From Lepisosteus oculatus (lineage: Eukaryota > Chordata > Actinopteri > Semionotiformes > Lepisosteidae), in contig NC_090697.1 in assembly GCF_040954835.1 (NCBI RefSeq), positions 17,972,001 through 18,036,000 on the forward strand: 64,000 nt of DNA. The letters are read 5' to 3'. Shown here in pieces: positions 12,990 through 26,274 of this stretch. Made by a program: the position numbers and the translations under genes. The notes under the pieces were generated by a model. It did no database searches. It saw nothing but the letters and a program-made list of their open reading frames with translations, and was not told the origin of the DNA. Numbering within the stretch: position 1 is the first letter of the stretch; each line of letters opens with the position of its first letter.

Positions 12990-13590
12990 TGAAAGGCAAA
13001 CACAATGTTAAGCCATATAGGAAGAAGTGTTGAATTCAAATCAAAGGATGCATTGTTAAAATTCTACAATACACTAGCTAGGCCTCATCTAGAATACTGT
13101 GAGCAATTATGGCCTACCAAGGTTACATAAAAGATACTCTGCTCTGGAGTCAGTCTTGAGAAGAACGACCAGATGCATTTCGGGAATTAAAGAAATGTGC
13201 TACACTGACAGGCTGAAAGAACCAAAACTTTTCAGTCTTCTTGAACAGAAGAAACAGGAGAGACTGCAAGGAGACCCGATAAAAGTATTAAAAATCCTCA
13301 AAGACATTGACAATGCATATGCATATTAAAGTGAATACTGAAACACGAACCAAAGGGTGCAAATGGAACTACGAGGAAATTAATTTAAAACTGAGAATAA
13401 GAGGCATGTCTTTAGATGAAGGGTTGTTGGACAATGGATCAATCTAATTTATTCAGCCATGGACAATGCAGCCGATACTTTGGCTTCCTTCAAGAAATGG
13501 CTGCAGGACATCCTTGGATCGATAATCTCCTAACTACCAAATGAGCCAGCAGCGCTGAACGGCCTCCTCTCATTTTTACCTCTCTTATGT
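12990..13590 (+). mobile_element. LINE 3' end (ORF2 C-terminus and tail)
   Basis: Translation gives RPHLEYCEQLW, then after a stop RYSALESVLRRTTRCISGI, YTDRLKEPKLFSLLEQKKQE and KVLKILKDID. This order matches the post-RT region of CR1/L2-like LINEs (RPHLEYC.Q.W, L..VQRRATR, Y..RL..L.L.SL..RR..GD...VYKI). It ends at 13,555-13,590 with the tail 'ctgaacggcctcctctcatt...cttatgttc'. The frame is broken at least once. Confidence 0.8.
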
Positions 13591-13599
13591 TCCAACTGA

Positions 13600-15010
13600 G
13601 CAGTCTCCACTTTCAAAAAAACAAAAACAAAAGTCGTTGGAGCTTTTCCTGAGCTATGACACACCGTTTATCAAGCTGTAGAGGAAATTGCTTCAGTCTG
13701 GATGGTCAATGGAGGGTATCAAATGTAGTGCTGCTCCTAAACATCTAAAGCGCACTCTGAAGGCGTACTTTTAACCACAGCTGAGGACTCATAATGCATG
13801 CTATCCACTTAAAGAGGAGTTTGCTGCATTAAAACAGTCTCTCAGAAGGCAGAGCTCACATGCTGTACATCATATGTGTTGCACTCTCACAATAGTATGA
13901 GGAATAAGTGTTACACTCAACTTGTAAACCATTATGGTATTTATTAAACAAACATTTTACTAAAATTCATACAGTGTGTGGTGTCTTTCATCTGCTTGTT
14001 GATCGTAATCAAAACACAGTTTTGGTAGTACTGAAAATGCTCTTTCATATTGAAGTTTTTACTATGAAACAAATTCTATGATGCTATTTCAGTGGACTGA
14101 AACACAAGTCAAATGTTGTTTATTAGTTCTAAATGACCTTGAGACATTTGGTAATTTTCCTGAAATTTTTGTGGCTTCACAAAAAATAAACGACAACCAC
14201 ATCGGGTCCTGGAAGGACCTCATTTTGACCACATTGGATGGATTGAGAATGAGCCACAGGATAATTCAGTTATGTTAAATTTGCTGTTGTTGTTTTCCAT
14301 ATTAACAAATGGTCTTCTGTCATTGCTTCATTCCTTTTCTTTTTTGCTGCTTGGAATAATAGGATTATTAAAGGTTTACCTTCATGGAGCTCTGATTATG
14401 AAGTAGGATGCCCCTTTAACATTATCTAGCCAGTTGCTGAAAAAGGCTGGTGAGGAAGTTGCAGATCTAAACAGGATTTTTAGTGATAATTTTTTGCACA
14501 TGTCAACAATTGGCAATAACAATAACAACTCTACTTTATAAACTGCCTTTAAATGCCTAAGAGCCACAGTAAAACAGTTTACAATTAGTAAAATAATAAT
14601 CACAAAGTAATAAAAAATAATTACTGCAACCTTTAAAACTTTTAGTTCTTTGGCGCTATGGTTTAGACCTTGGCCTTCAATATCAGTTATATTTTTTTCC
14701 AAATAGATCGGTTATATTTCTATTTGCCAGGTTACATGTACAAGGATTTTGATTTGGTGTCTTGGTGGAAAAACATACATAGAAACAAGACATGTACACT
14801 GCACACAAAGAAAGTACAAATATATCCTCAATAACTCCGGTATTTGTGTGTTTAGGTTAAGCAAAGTGTCAGCCATGAGGAAGAAACTGTTTAGATTCCC
14901 AAAGATTATATTGTAGTTTTGATCGAGTGGTAGCATCTCCCCAAGGCAAATTTTTGAAAAGTATGGTGTCCTGCTCAAGAGTCATCATCAACAATCTCTT
15001 CTACTCACTT
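13600..15010. other. Gene-free stretch
   Basis: AT-rich sequence with no exon or clear repeat. Open frames at 14,382-14,702 and 14,712-14,978 on the minus strand show no family resemblance. Confidence 0.5.
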
Positions 15011-15014
15011 CTCT

Positions 15015-16080
15015 AATCTGAGACTCTACAGATCTTAGTTGTATGTGAGATGGCAGCCAATCACTCTCTGTACAGTGGACAACAAGTTGCAATTTGTCTC
15101 TAAAAGGGACAGACGCGTTGCCAAACCCAACATTATAGAAGCTGTGAGAATGCTGTCAATGATGGCTCTATTGAACTGAATGGAAATGTCCTGGAACACC
15201 TGAGATTTCTCAGTTGATGCAGGAAGCACAATTGCTGGTATGCTTTTCTTGTCATGCTGATAACATTTGCATCCCATTTGAGGGTGTTAGATACAGTTAC
15301 TCCTAGAATCTTGAAAGACTCCACCATACTCATTATGACCATGTAATTTTCTATGGGGGGTGGTTTTTTGAGAGATTTTCTGAAATTCAGTTTACATTTC
15401 CACTGTTTTGATGATCAGTTGTGTTTCTGTACCTGCTCTTGTCTCCATTGCTGATATGATCCTGCAGGGTGGTGACATCTGCAGACTTGAGTAGCTCGAC
15501 AGAGGAGCCACTGGAGGGACAGGCGATTGGTCAGGGAGTACAGCAGTGAGGGGAGTACACAGCCTTGTGGTGCACTGGTGTTCACAAATAAGCAGTCTAA
15601 CAAGTACAAGACCATCCACCCATATTGCCTTCTATTTATTAGACATATGATGATCCACTGGCATGCGGGAAGGGGAACATTCAAATGAAAAAGTTTATTG
15701 TGGAGGAGGTCTGGGTTGATGGTGTTGCATACAGAGCTAAAATTAATAAAGAAGTTTCACATTCCAGGTGTTGCAGGATATAATAGAGACAAATATTAAC
15801 AGCACCATGCACTGTCCTATTGGCTATGGATGCAAATTGTAAAGGGTCAAGATATTGGCATTGCAGGTGCCCAAAGGTTTTCATTATGACAGAAGTAAGT
15901 GCAACTGGTCTATAGTGACTAAAATAGGTTACTTTATCCTTCTTGGGAACAGGGATGTGATGATAGAGGATTTGAAGCAGGCAGAAATCCTTCAGTGGTC
16001 CAAGCACTGGATGAAGAAATGTAGAGGAATCATTTGAACACGTAGTCAATCTCCCAGCCATTTCAGAAACGCACATTTCT
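15015..16080 (-). mobile_element. Decayed L2-type LINE, reverse transcriptase domain to 3' end
   Basis: Minus-strand frames carry, in 5' to 3' order, VPKKDKVTYFSHYRPVALTS with VIMK, then LDPLQFA and the remains of a NRTVHGAV block (RT fingers), then NTSAPQGCVLPSLLYSLTN (palm), then ESFKILGVTVSNTLKWD and LCFLHQLRNL (post-palm). The aspartate motif region is lost between 15,415 and 15,680. Shifts occur near 15,680, 15,400 and 15,340. About 1.1 kb survives of an element that would be several kilobases when intact. Confidence 0.85.
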
Positions 16081-16654
16081 TGAAGTCTAGAATGATATAC
16101 AGTAACTCTTACTAATGTTTATGGTGGTAGACCATTGCAAAAACTGAAGATAAATGCAGGAAAGCATGGTAATGTCTGATAAAATATAGTACACATATTG
16201 GGTAATGAAAAGTAAATGTATGACATAAAACAGTAAAATCTAATGGATAGCAGCATTAAGTACAATGCATATTAACTGTAGCATTACAGACTTTTGTAGA
16301 GCTCAGTAATGAGTAAATGAATTTGGGAATAGAGTGCATTGAGACTGTTGTTAGAAACATTAAAACTTCTATTTTTGCTTGAACTGCTGCAACTAAACTT
16401 CATACTATGGTACAAATACATACTCTGCATTACTCTTCACAATACAACATTTAACTTACAACCATTAGCAAATTAATCTATGAAAATAGAATTACATTTA
16501 CAGAATATAGAGCAGATGTTGTCAGCTACATCTGGAACTAAAATGCAGATATGCCTTTGTCAGTGTCCATGAACAGATGTGGTGGGATCTACAGTACTTT
16601 GCATAGAAACCATAAATTTAAGTTTCTTCATTTCTGTTTTATTTCACAAGCTGG

Positions 16655-16922
16655 ATTTAAATGTTGATCGATCCATCCATTTTCTAACCACTTCTTGCAA
16701 TTCAGGGTGGCAGGGCAGGATACATTCTGGATACTCAGAGACACTGTCGTACCAGGGCCGATTTTCCCAGCCAGTTAACCTACCACTATGTTTTTGGACT
16801 GTGGGAGGAAACCATACGAACATGAGGAGAACATACTGTACAAACTCAGATTGCTCCCAGGTCCAGAATGGAACCCAGGGCCCCAGTTCTGTGAGTGAGC
16901 AATGCTAACCACTGTACCTGAT
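16655..16922 (-). mobile_element. tRNA SINE with RTE-like (ATCC) tail
   Basis: Read in reverse, it has a decayed head, a box-B-like TGGGTTCCATTC, and the block 'gaggagaacatactgt...ttcc tcccacagtcc', ending in AGAAAATGGATGGATCGATC. The ATCCATCCATTTTCTAACCACTT start on the plus strand is the standard 3' end of this fish family. Confidence 0.75.
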
Positions 16923-17589
16923 TTTTTAGAAAGTATTTTCAGATGTATAAACTGTATACAAAAATGCAAATGAAAGTGTTTGGTGGGTAGGCATATGTTA
17001 CATGGACTGCAGGAGAAATACTGAGCTTAAAGCAACAATGTAAGAAACAGACTTTATGTTGTTTATGGAGTTTAACATATAATGTGGGGAATTCACTGAT
17101 CAAATAGATATTTTGGAAGAAGTATATGAAACAGATCCATCAAGACTATTTTAAGAACTTTTGATAAGGAAATTACTCCGTATTGAACTTTTCATTTTTC
17201 ATTACTTAAGAAATAAATGGAAATTTTCATTATCATCAAACCCACACACTCTTTTTGCAAACAATGTGACTATTGCAATTATGGGTTTATGGAATTTGGC
17301 AGACAGAATTGGTCTTTATAAAATGGTAAACCAAACCAGAACAAAGCTTAAACTCCTTACCACAATGTATTATACAAAATTGTCAAATAGTTCAATTAAA
17401 AAAATACAGTTTTCCAGCTAAACATTCTTGAACCAGTTTAGAAAATTGTTTCCATGACGATAATATAACGTGAGTGCAGACAACATCATGGAAAAAGGTC
17501 TGTGTGGTACAAAATAAAAAAATCTAACAAAGTCAGCACATCCTCATATTGCAATCTAAGTGTTTTGTTTTTACAGTACAGTGGATGTT

Positions 17590-17910
17590 GCATGTTGTGT
17601 GGCATGGCCGCAGAGTAATTCAGCACAGGGGCATTGGCTTCAGTTCTTGGGGTGCTAGCTACCTGTGTGGAGTTTGCATGTTCTCCTCATGATGGTGCTC
17701 TAGAAACCTCTCTGTGCTCTGGTTACATCCTACAGTCCAAAGACATACAGGTTGGTTAACTGGCTTCTGGGAAAATATACCATGTGTACCATGTGTATGT
17801 GGTGTCTGTGACTGCCCTGGGATTGACGTCCCATTCATTGTTAGGCTCTGCTTATCCCCGTGACCCTGTACCGGATAAAATGGTCGGAAAATGGATGAAT
17901 AGATATTCCA
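17590..17910 (+). mobile_element. tRNA SINE with RTE-like tail
   Basis: Same family as the copy at 16,655 but in the opposite orientation. It has the 'gtgtggagtttgcatgttctcc' block, the 'cagtccaaagacatacaggttggttaactggc' block, and the end 'gaccctgtaccggataaaatggtcggaaaatggatgaatag'. The head is too decayed to show a promoter. Confidence 0.8.
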
Positions 17911-18959
17911 TGTTGCATTCATACTGAACAAAACGCTGTAAATGTGTCTTGTAAAGCACCAAGTAAAAACTCCCATCTTCCTTATATTTCATTTATTTTA
18001 CTTTATTATTATTGTCCTTTACTGTTTTTCCAATACAGTAACAACTGAAGAGCTAAAACCAAGATGCATGGGAATCACAGAAAAGTACGTGGCATATCAC
18101 ACCCGTGACTTAAATGCTTCTAAGTCTTGTGTGACTGTTTTTGTTTCAACTCACCCTCTATTGTTTGTGCTACTTTTTTTAAAAGTAGACAAAAATTACA
18201 GAGAGAGCACATTTGCTAACCATTGCAGTAAGTACTGAAAACTCAAACTGAATCTACTGTACATGTGAGGTGCAGTTTAACCTCATAAGGGGGATGTGTA
18301 TTATAATATCCTATCAAAGGAATGTTTATTACTCTTAGTGATGATTATGCGAAACTGAAACTGAAGAGGTCTGGTATGTGTACTGCTGTGGTCCACTCCT
18401 ATTGATGCTCTAGGAAAAGCCTCCATTCTGGAAAGTCATTATCGAAAGCTGAAGGTTAGGATACTGTAGTGTGCCTGTGCTCCCTTGTTTTGTTCTGCCG
18501 AGTTTATCACATGTGGCTGAGTGTGAGGAGAGCGGCACAGAGAGAAACAGGACATGACCGGAGTGCAGGGCTAACACATACCAGATGGAACCTTAAGGAA
18601 AGGGAAGGGGGGTCATGTGATGTTAAGACAGCTGTGGATTTGTTGGGGGAGTGGGTGGGTGGGGGTGTTGTGGGTGATGGAAATTTTATATTATTATTTT
18701 AACTTAAAATACGAACAAGAAAACCACTTCCTTAAATTATGGGGAGTGTTCTCAAGTTTGAGAACGGGGATTTATAAAATAACTTCAGACTGCTCCTCTG
18801 ATTTACATTTACAGTATTTCAGAGGTCTTTTCTCTAACAGGCCATTAACATTTGTTATGATAGGCTGTTTCATCTTGTTTTCCTCATATTCACGTTGTCT
18901 TATTCCAGTAGTTGTGGTGTACTGAATTATATACAGCTTGATTTAAAGGCAATGTTGAT

Positions 18960-19265
18960 CACAGGGCTAAAACAAAGAGAGACACAGTTCACAGAAGAAT
19001 CTACAAACGGCTGGGCTGCAAATGCCATTAAGTTCATTAGGCCTATCTAGCTCATTTGGATTTTCAGTTGATGCAGACATTTTCAGAAGCCAGAATGTTT
19101 CCTTCAACAAAATGCCTGGCACCTTGTTCCATACACCCACAAACATTAGTGTAAAGATTTGTCTCCTGTTCTCAGTTTTACAGTAGACACACTTCCCCAT
19201 AATTTTCTCTTGTGGCCTCTGGTTTGTGTTTTAGTGTTGATACTGAAGAAGCCCACTGAGTTTCA
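18960..19265 (-). mobile_element. LINE 3' end (C-terminal ORF2 and tail)
   Basis: The minus strand reads CVYCKTENRRQIFTLMFVGV then WNKVPG, matching the 'R.FFTQ.VVGVWNKLPE' C-terminal block of CR1/L2-like LINEs. It then runs into a tail related to 'gaacttaatggcatttgcag'. Same family as near 9.6 kb. Confidence 0.65.
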
Positions 19266-20650
19266 TCAGGATTGATGAATAAAAGTTTAATTAAATAGTA
19301 AAAAATTGTAGAAAAATATTTGTTTATTCATGTCAACCCCAAAATATAAGACACTGAATTACACCACATACGATTTATAGGTCTATCACTAATTTACTGG
19401 TCATGTACATTATCCTGCTGATTGTGAAGCCCCGTTAATATTGCATGTTGTTAATTACTTTTGTCCAGTACAAAAATGCCTCATTAAATGAACATACAGT
19501 AGATGTGCTGTGGCGAAATAATGAAGTAGTTTGATTAAACCTGTGCTGTCAGTAAATGCCTCAGGAATGGCCTTCACTGACACAAGATATAACACAGCAG
19601 ACAAAATCTTACAGGATCTGCTGAGGTCTCTTGGTACGGTACCAAGTTAATCTGAGCATTTTATGACAAAGTTTATGACAAATACATTTACAGTTTTAAA
19701 AAAATTATAATCTAGAATACAATTGTTTACTTAAATGACTCAGTGTATAGTAACTTGGTGATGTGCAAAAAGCTGCTCTTTAAAACCTTTCCCTTCAAAA
19801 GGTATTTGACCTCTGAGGTTATAGTATGCAGTTATAGACACTGCTTCAGATTAGTTCTAGTTAGGTACAACTGAATTTGTGATGGTTCAGCTACGAAGCA
19901 ACCCCGTGGAATTTGGCCTCCTCTTTAATTTGTTCATCCACATTGCTTGGCAAGAGTTGAAAAAAATGAACCCCTTTGAAAAAAGCCAAATGTTAACTGT
20001 TTTCAGAATACTTGAACTTTTTTCCCCAAGTAACCAAGCAAAAAAGATTCTGCTGAACTGTCTCCAGGGCTGACAATTCGTATTAGCACTAAATTATTTC
20101 TGCAGCTGTGATATTCTGAAATATTAACTTTTCTCTACCCCTATGAGTTACAGTGTTGAAATATTTTACAGAGTGGTATTTAGTGCTCATTTTGGTAATT
20201 AACAGATTGTGCTTTGGAGAGACCTGAATAGATGCCAATGTAATCAAGAGTTGTCTCACAAAAATACTTGTTTTTAAACTTGTGCTCTTTATCAATTCTA
20301 ATTGATTCCTCGTTTATTTTAAAAGAAAACTGTTGAAAATCTACTATGTCCTATAATTCCACTGAGCACATCTGTAAGTGTTGCCAAAGGACATAAGCCT
20401 ACAGCCAAAAGGATGTCATTCTAAGAGGAAGAATGCAAGAGTGTGTTGAATGACCCCAAGTGGAAAAGGCCATATATGTACTGGAATGAACTGTGCATTT
20501 TGGTTCATAAGTGTAATGGTTATCACTTTGAACAACACTTCAAGTCTTCAAAGATGTTTTCATACAACACAAGCATTAGAGTTTAACACATAACAAAAGT
20601 AAATAAAACCATATATCAAAAGCGATAGTAAAAACATTTTAAGGCATGTT
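19266..20650. other. Gene-free stretch
   Basis: AT-rich sequence with no exon or recognised repeat. Short open frames at 19,879-20,073 (plus) and 20,089-20,295 (minus) look like chance. Confidence 0.5.
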
Positions 20651-20659
20651 TTAAAAATA

Positions 20660-21050
20660 TCCAGAGTAACTGAGTCTGCTGGATCTGAAGAACGGGTTCC
20701 AAAACTGTGGAGCTGCCCAAAAAAGGGCTCCATTACCTCTTGTGCTGAGCCTGGATTTGGTTAGAATAATAAAAAAAGGCCTGAATCAGCAGGCCAGATT
20801 AAATCTTGGATTATGCTTATGCATTAAACCCTTAACGGAACCTGAAGCCAGACCATTCGATGCCTTCTACAGTATGCCAACAGGAGAAACATGCAAATCA
20901 TACTATAGAGCAGTGAGTTAAATGCTAAAGCAGAGTAGTTCTAGTTAGTGTGCAAGTTACGGAACTCTGGACATCCTATTTAGTACCTTAGTAGATAGCC
21001 CATTGCAATAGGCTAATCTTACCTAAATCAGCTTTGCAGTGTTAGAGTGT
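20660..21050 (+). mobile_element. Interspersed repeat, possibly an untranslated LINE end
   Basis: Strings such as 'ggttccaaaactgtggagctgc', 'gcctgaatcagcaggcc', 'acggaacctgaagccag' and 'gatagcccattgcaatag' follow in the same order as a widespread fish repeat ('agcgttccagagcttgggggc ... gggagaccattgcagtaatcc'). No coding sequence is seen. Identity is recalled, not searched. Confidence 0.4.
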
Positions 21051-21617
21051 CTTTTGAGTCATACCCAGCTCTTCTCCCTCTTCCCCCCAGTGTTCAGCAA
21101 GTCGATCACTGACCCCCGGCCCAGGAATCTCTGATATCAAGTACACTTAAGAGTAGCCTTGGGTCTGAACATGCAAGTCACTCTGGACAATCCAGTACTA
21201 GCCCAGATGTCCAATGACAATTCACCTGTTAGATTCAGATTGGGAGGTCAGTGTTTTTAATTATGCTCCTAGGACGTACAAACTTTTGACCTGAAATTTC
21301 AAAATTCAAACACTTTGCTAGCATTTTCTCTAGTCCTGGGAGCACCAAACCAAAAGATCAATTCTCTGCTGGCCCTCCAATAGTCCTTCTGCAACCTAGG
21401 CATGCTGAAATGGAGGAAAGCCCCTTCCTTGGCCAAAATCGCTCCTCCATGCAAGCACTAGCTCTCCAACCAGGCTCCGACTCTGCTGTCTAACACTCTA
21501 CTTTTGGCTGCACAGGTCAGAGTTTTTATTTCCTGAGTCAGGGTTTAAAACTCCAGCAAGGGGTGGAAATTTAACAGGTGACTTTGAAGAGATGATGGTG
21601 ACTATGATCACTTTTAT

Positions 21618-21897
21618 AAGATCAGATCACTTTATTGACCATATACAACTTCTTGTATTAGGAATTTTGTCTTTTTGCATACCACAAGCTGCTCACCATG
21701 AGACACACTGACTAGGAGAGAAGCCTGGGGTCAGAGCGCAGAATCAGCCATTTATACAGCACCCATGGAGCAGTTGGGGTTTTGCGCCTTGGTCAGGGGC
21801 CCAATTGAGTAGGATTCCTCTGTCGGCTGCAGGATACAAACCGGCAACCTTCCAGCCACAGGCACAAATCCTTAGCCACAGAGCCACCGCTCCACCC
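21618..21897 (-). mobile_element. V-type tRNA SINE, full-length
   Basis: Reverse orientation: the tail (AAGATCAGATCACTTTATTG...) is on the left, and the head (TGGCTCTGTGGCTAAGGATT, box B GGTTTGTATCC) is on the right. The central block CCTGACCAAGGCGCAAAACC is diverged. Confidence 0.85.
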
Positions 21898-21899
21898 TT

Positions 21900-23920
21900 G
21901 GTGAACTAAGCATGAAATGTTTTAATGAAGCTACCTGACATCTAAATGACAGTCTGATTTTTGTTTCAAATTACTTAATTGAACATCCCACCTGTTTAAT
22001 TAATTTAACAGGTTCAATTCTTACATTTTACCAGACCTTTGAAAATCTTTTTCCTATAAAATCTGCTGGACTGTGACCCTCCAGGACTAGGGTAGGAGAC
22101 CCCTGAGGTAAACAAACCAGAAGCTAATAGGAAGCAAAAGGGAAGAGAATTACATACTTAAATTTAACATAATTACCTGCTGAATGGGTGCACAAATAAA
22201 AATAAATTCCTGTTTATCACTCAGTGACACTTTTAGAGGCTGGACTTAAGTGTTAATAGCTCAGGAATCTCAGGTAGAAACCTAGCAGTAGCTGCCTACC
22301 CTTCACTTCTCAGATATCAAACACAATCTTCCTGCATGCTAGTCTAACCACACTATTCAGCCAACTGTTGATACAAGTGAAATGTCTAAAGAGTTCTTCT
22401 GCCAAAGAAGCATATTAAACGAAGGCTCTGTCTATACTGTATATATACACAGCATGTTAATTTTGAGAAAGAGGCTGTTTATTATGTGAAGGACGGTGAA
22501 TATTATAAATCATACAGATTAGCAATTTTTGCTAAAAGCCACAATTTGTGCCAATGAGACATGTACTCCTCTGCATCAGCCTTCCACTGGCAGCTACAAG
22601 TACGTAAGGAAATCTTTCTTCTTATGTTAGGCAATTTCATATTTGTGGATGGCCAGCATTTTTTAACATCTGCATTAAAAAATCTGTTTATTGAAAGTAT
22701 GTCTTGTTCTAGAAACCCAAAAATCAAAAGACAACTTATTGGTTGAACTCCAGAAGAATTACACGTCCTTTTGCACTCTTACCTGTTGAATTCAATGCCA
22801 TACTTAAAACAGGTTTTAGACTTCTAGTTCATCAGGACATGGATGGAGAAAATAATAAAAAATTCCCCTTCGTAATTCTAGAGTTCACCCTAGAACTGTG
22901 TAAATCATATTCTCATGTATTGTTCTTTTCCATCACCACCACTGATTAAAAGCTAGCTTCTCAAAGGCAAGAATAAATCAATAAATCTCCATCTATACCT
23001 CTCACATTCTCAGCCACTTTACATTCTGACATTGTTTAACCGTCCTTTTCTCTGTGACAGCAATAGAACTATCAGCTTGCCACTCTTCCTTTTGTTCCCA
23101 TTCATAGCGGTTATGTTTCAGCTCCAGCTGTCGGGTGGGAGGGTGAATCAGCAAGATGAAGCACAACTGTTGGTAGGTCGGCAGGAGATGTGCTCTCAGC
23201 TGGGCCCCTGTGGCTTATTAAAAACTTATGAAACACAATGCTTCAGAAACACTAAAGCCAGCCAACAGAGCCTTAACCTTTCTCGCAGTTTTAACGACAA
23301 AATATTCTGGTTCTGCATGGACAATGCAGTTTCTTTCCTGTGATTGTTTTTTACATATGGACAACACAAGCCATCAATACGACACAAAGGAAATCAGTAA
23401 AATAAACACCGGCAAACCCACAAGGTTCTCAAGAGCGACTTCTGCAGATGCTAAATTCAGAGCGGTCGCACGGATCAAAATGGTTTGTTTATTTTCTTCT
23501 CAAAGTCAGCAAAGAAATTCCTCGTGGTCCAATAAAATGTGCTTTTTAAATCAGTGAGGTCCATAGTGTGAGGTCTTATTTTGTCTTACTCCTTTAAAGA
23601 AATGATCATTCCTATTATTTAACAGTTACGCATACGAGAGTATTATTCATTGTAATGTTTGCCCCTTGGTTACATACAGTGTAGAGAAACACAGGAATAC
23701 TTCAGACATCTCAAAACCATCTAATGGAATAAAAAATACAGTTTTAATTCTGTTAAAAATACTATAATGTACTGTAAATATACAGTATTTATGCAATATT
23801 GATGTCTAACTGTGTAATACAGTAACCCACTGAAGGATCAGCTCATTAATTATTTATCATCCAAACTTGCTTCATCCTAGAGTGTTGTTGCATTAACAGC
23901 TCATTTATGATAATTAAAAC
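21900..23920. other. Gene-free stretch
   Basis: I see no exon flanked by usable splice sites. The overlapping plus-strand frames at 23,032-23,557 look slightly protein-like in length but have no recognisable family features and no good splice acceptor and donor pair. Confidence 0.45.
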
Positions 23921-23921
23921 T

Positions 23922-24222
23922 CAACATGGTGGTACAGTGCTTAGTATTGCTGCCTTGCAGCACTGGGACCCTGGGTCCAACTCCTGGGGTGCTATCTACA
24001 GTCTACAGCAATTTGTATGTTCTCCCCATGTTTGCATGGGTTTCCTTCCACAGTCCAAAGGCATGCTGGTTGGCTAATTGGCTGCTGAGGCCCTGGTGTG
24101 TGTCTGTGTATCCCTGCATTGGACTGAGGTCCTATACAAGGTGTTTCCTGCCTTGTGCTCTGGTGCCCCTGTGAGCCTGAGTTGGATGATGTACAGTAGT
24201 TAGAAAATGGATGAATGGAAAT
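23922..24222 (+). mobile_element. tRNA SINE with RTE-like tail, full-length
   Basis: The head is readable: 'ggtggtacagtgcttagtattgctgcc' (box A) and 'gggaccctgggtccaactcc' (box B). The body follows ('tgttctccccatgtttgcatgggtttcc', 'cagtccaaaggcatgctggttggctaattgg'), ending AGAAAATGGATGAATGG. It is the most complete copy of this family in the window. Confidence 0.85.
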
Positions 24223-24224
24223 CT

Positions 24225-26125
24225 CATGTATATCATTTCTGTGCCCTTTTTTAGAATGATGTAAGATACTGTATACGGTAGGGTTACCTTCCATAGCTTA
24301 CACCTGCATTTTGTTTTTAAATGAGGTAGTAGAACCAACTTTGCCAGTCAATGGCAGTTATTATCCACAATTGCCTGGTGTGCCCTGCAACATTATGATG
24401 TCCACAGCAAATCCTTAGAATCCATTTTTTTAGTAAGCCATTATAGTGACCTTTTGCAACCAGATATTTTTCCTTTAACTTAGCACCTGTTTCAATAAAA
24501 TGGTGTAAACATAGATTTTTGCAAACTCCTCAATTTGGTCACTTTGAGGTCACTTTTTGAACCACAATTCCTAAAAAAAGCAAACATGTAATCATACCTA
24601 ATGCGGCATCAGCTATCAGATGTATTCATTTGTAGAAGAGAGTGATGTGTCTTGGTTGCAGGAGTTCAATAAATAATTCCTTTCTTCATGAGCGGGAAGA
24701 CATTCAAACACCCCATATGCAGCCCATATTTTGTTACATTAGATGGAAACCCTTTCCAGTGACAGCACCCCTGGTCTCCTTTTCACGAGCTTGTTTGCTT
24801 GTGTTGGACTGTCTGTAGCAATCATGCCCTCCCAAGCACATCCTTTTGTAACAATCCAGCCACAGCCCTGTCTTACAAAGCCCCCAGAGTCACTCCTGCC
24901 TGTGCGTGTGTGTGGTCCTAGAGCTGCCAAGTCAGGACATACAGTATGTCACAGTGAGCACCAGGTACCGCACTGCTGAGAGACGGGGGCCTCAGCCCCA
25001 GGGAATTCAGGCAACATCTGTGAAACTGTTCTATGCCCAAGCTTGGCAGCAAATTACAGAAGGCCATGGCATTGTTTGGCCGTAATAGGCTGCACGATGC
25101 AGAACAAGCTATGCAGTGCTTTCATTAAAGTGCTTACAAATCAATGGTTTTATCCCAAGACTAAATAGTGATTATGTGTTTCAAAATGAGTCCACAGAGT
25201 TGTGAATGGATGCTTTGAAGTTTTGCTGCCATTCGGTTAGGAACTTTGCTTTCTGGTTTCATTATTAAAATGTAAAAGTTCAATGGTCTTGGTATCAGAT
25301 TATAGAAAATGTAAGGGTTATTACTATAAATTTGTCTCACTGTCTCCCACCCACCTCGCTTTTCTTTTCTCACCTATTTCTGTTGGTACTGTATGACAGA
25401 ATCCTCCTGCAAGCCTGTCTTGGCCACAGGCTAGGAACCCTGTGTTTAAATCAGACTCCAGATAAAAACATTCCTCTATAAAATGAAGAAAATAACTGCT
25501 GAACTGCGGTGTGCGCATAGATCTGTCCACTACTTCCTGTGCAGGACCTTTTACTTCTGTGTGACTAAAGCATTTAATAGTTTAAATAAAAAACACACAT
25601 TTCTCTTCTTTAAATGGACAACCAGTGTTTGCTGCACCTATAAATCAGCAAACTCAAGTAGCATCTCAGGTGTAAACAATGAGGTGGACAATAAAGACAG
25701 AAAAGAACAAGGAAAAATGCAAAACCAGAATTTGATGCAGAGTAAACCAACAATCTATATTGACAGTATACTTCACGGTCTTCTGAATGTAAGGAAATTT
25801 AAAATATTTAATTTTGGAACTAATCAACACACTTCTCACAATAATATAAAAAAAAACAGTGTAGTTGTCTCTTTGTTGTCACTTTTTTCTAGAGTGCCCT
25901 GTAACTTCTTTCTTTCCTGCTAGAAAAGAATAGAAGGATTTGAAAACATGTTTGGGCTCGCAAATGGTGATTCATCCTGAGCATTGCAACAGAACTGAAT
26001 AATCTCGGACTTGACTGTTTTTCATCCCATTGGTAGTACCATTTTAGCCCTCAAGGAGCCTGGCTTTCTGTAAAAAAAGATAACTAAAAACGGATAAAAA
26101 AGATAACAGATAACTGAAACTAACT
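24225..26125. other. Gene-free stretch
   Basis: No exon I can support. The 146-codon plus-strand frame at 25,483-25,923 is the longest in this half but is Lys/Asn/Ser/Phe-rich with no motif, and is treated as chance in AT-rich sequence. Confidence 0.45.
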
Positions 26126-26270
26126 AAAAAAGATAACTGACCATTTCAGTTCTTCACCATTTCAAGATACGTCAGTCAAGATAACTGACCATTTCAGTTT
26201 TTGACCATATCTTGATATCTTGACCATTTCAAGATTGTCAGTTAAGAGAACTGACCATTTTCAGATACAA
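26125..26270. repeat. Local imperfect tandem and inverted repeat
   Basis: Units begin AGATAACTGACCATTTCAGTT at about 26,131 and 26,179, and a partial one (AGAGAACTGACCATTTTCAG) at about 26,245. This gives roughly 48- and 66-bp periods. Within the second unit, 'gaccatatcttgatatcttgaccatttcaagat' is partly self-complementary. A poorer run of 'agataac' words precedes it from about 26,077. Confidence 0.75.
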
Positions 26271-26274
26271 AACA

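Noticed and set aside
23992..24294. 100-codon open frame on the minus strand
   Set aside because: It lies over a tRNA SINE copy and is simply its antisense reading.
25483..25923. 146-codon open frame on the plus strand
   Set aside because: Longest frame in the left half, but composition is that of AT-rich chance sequence, with no motif and no convincing splice context.
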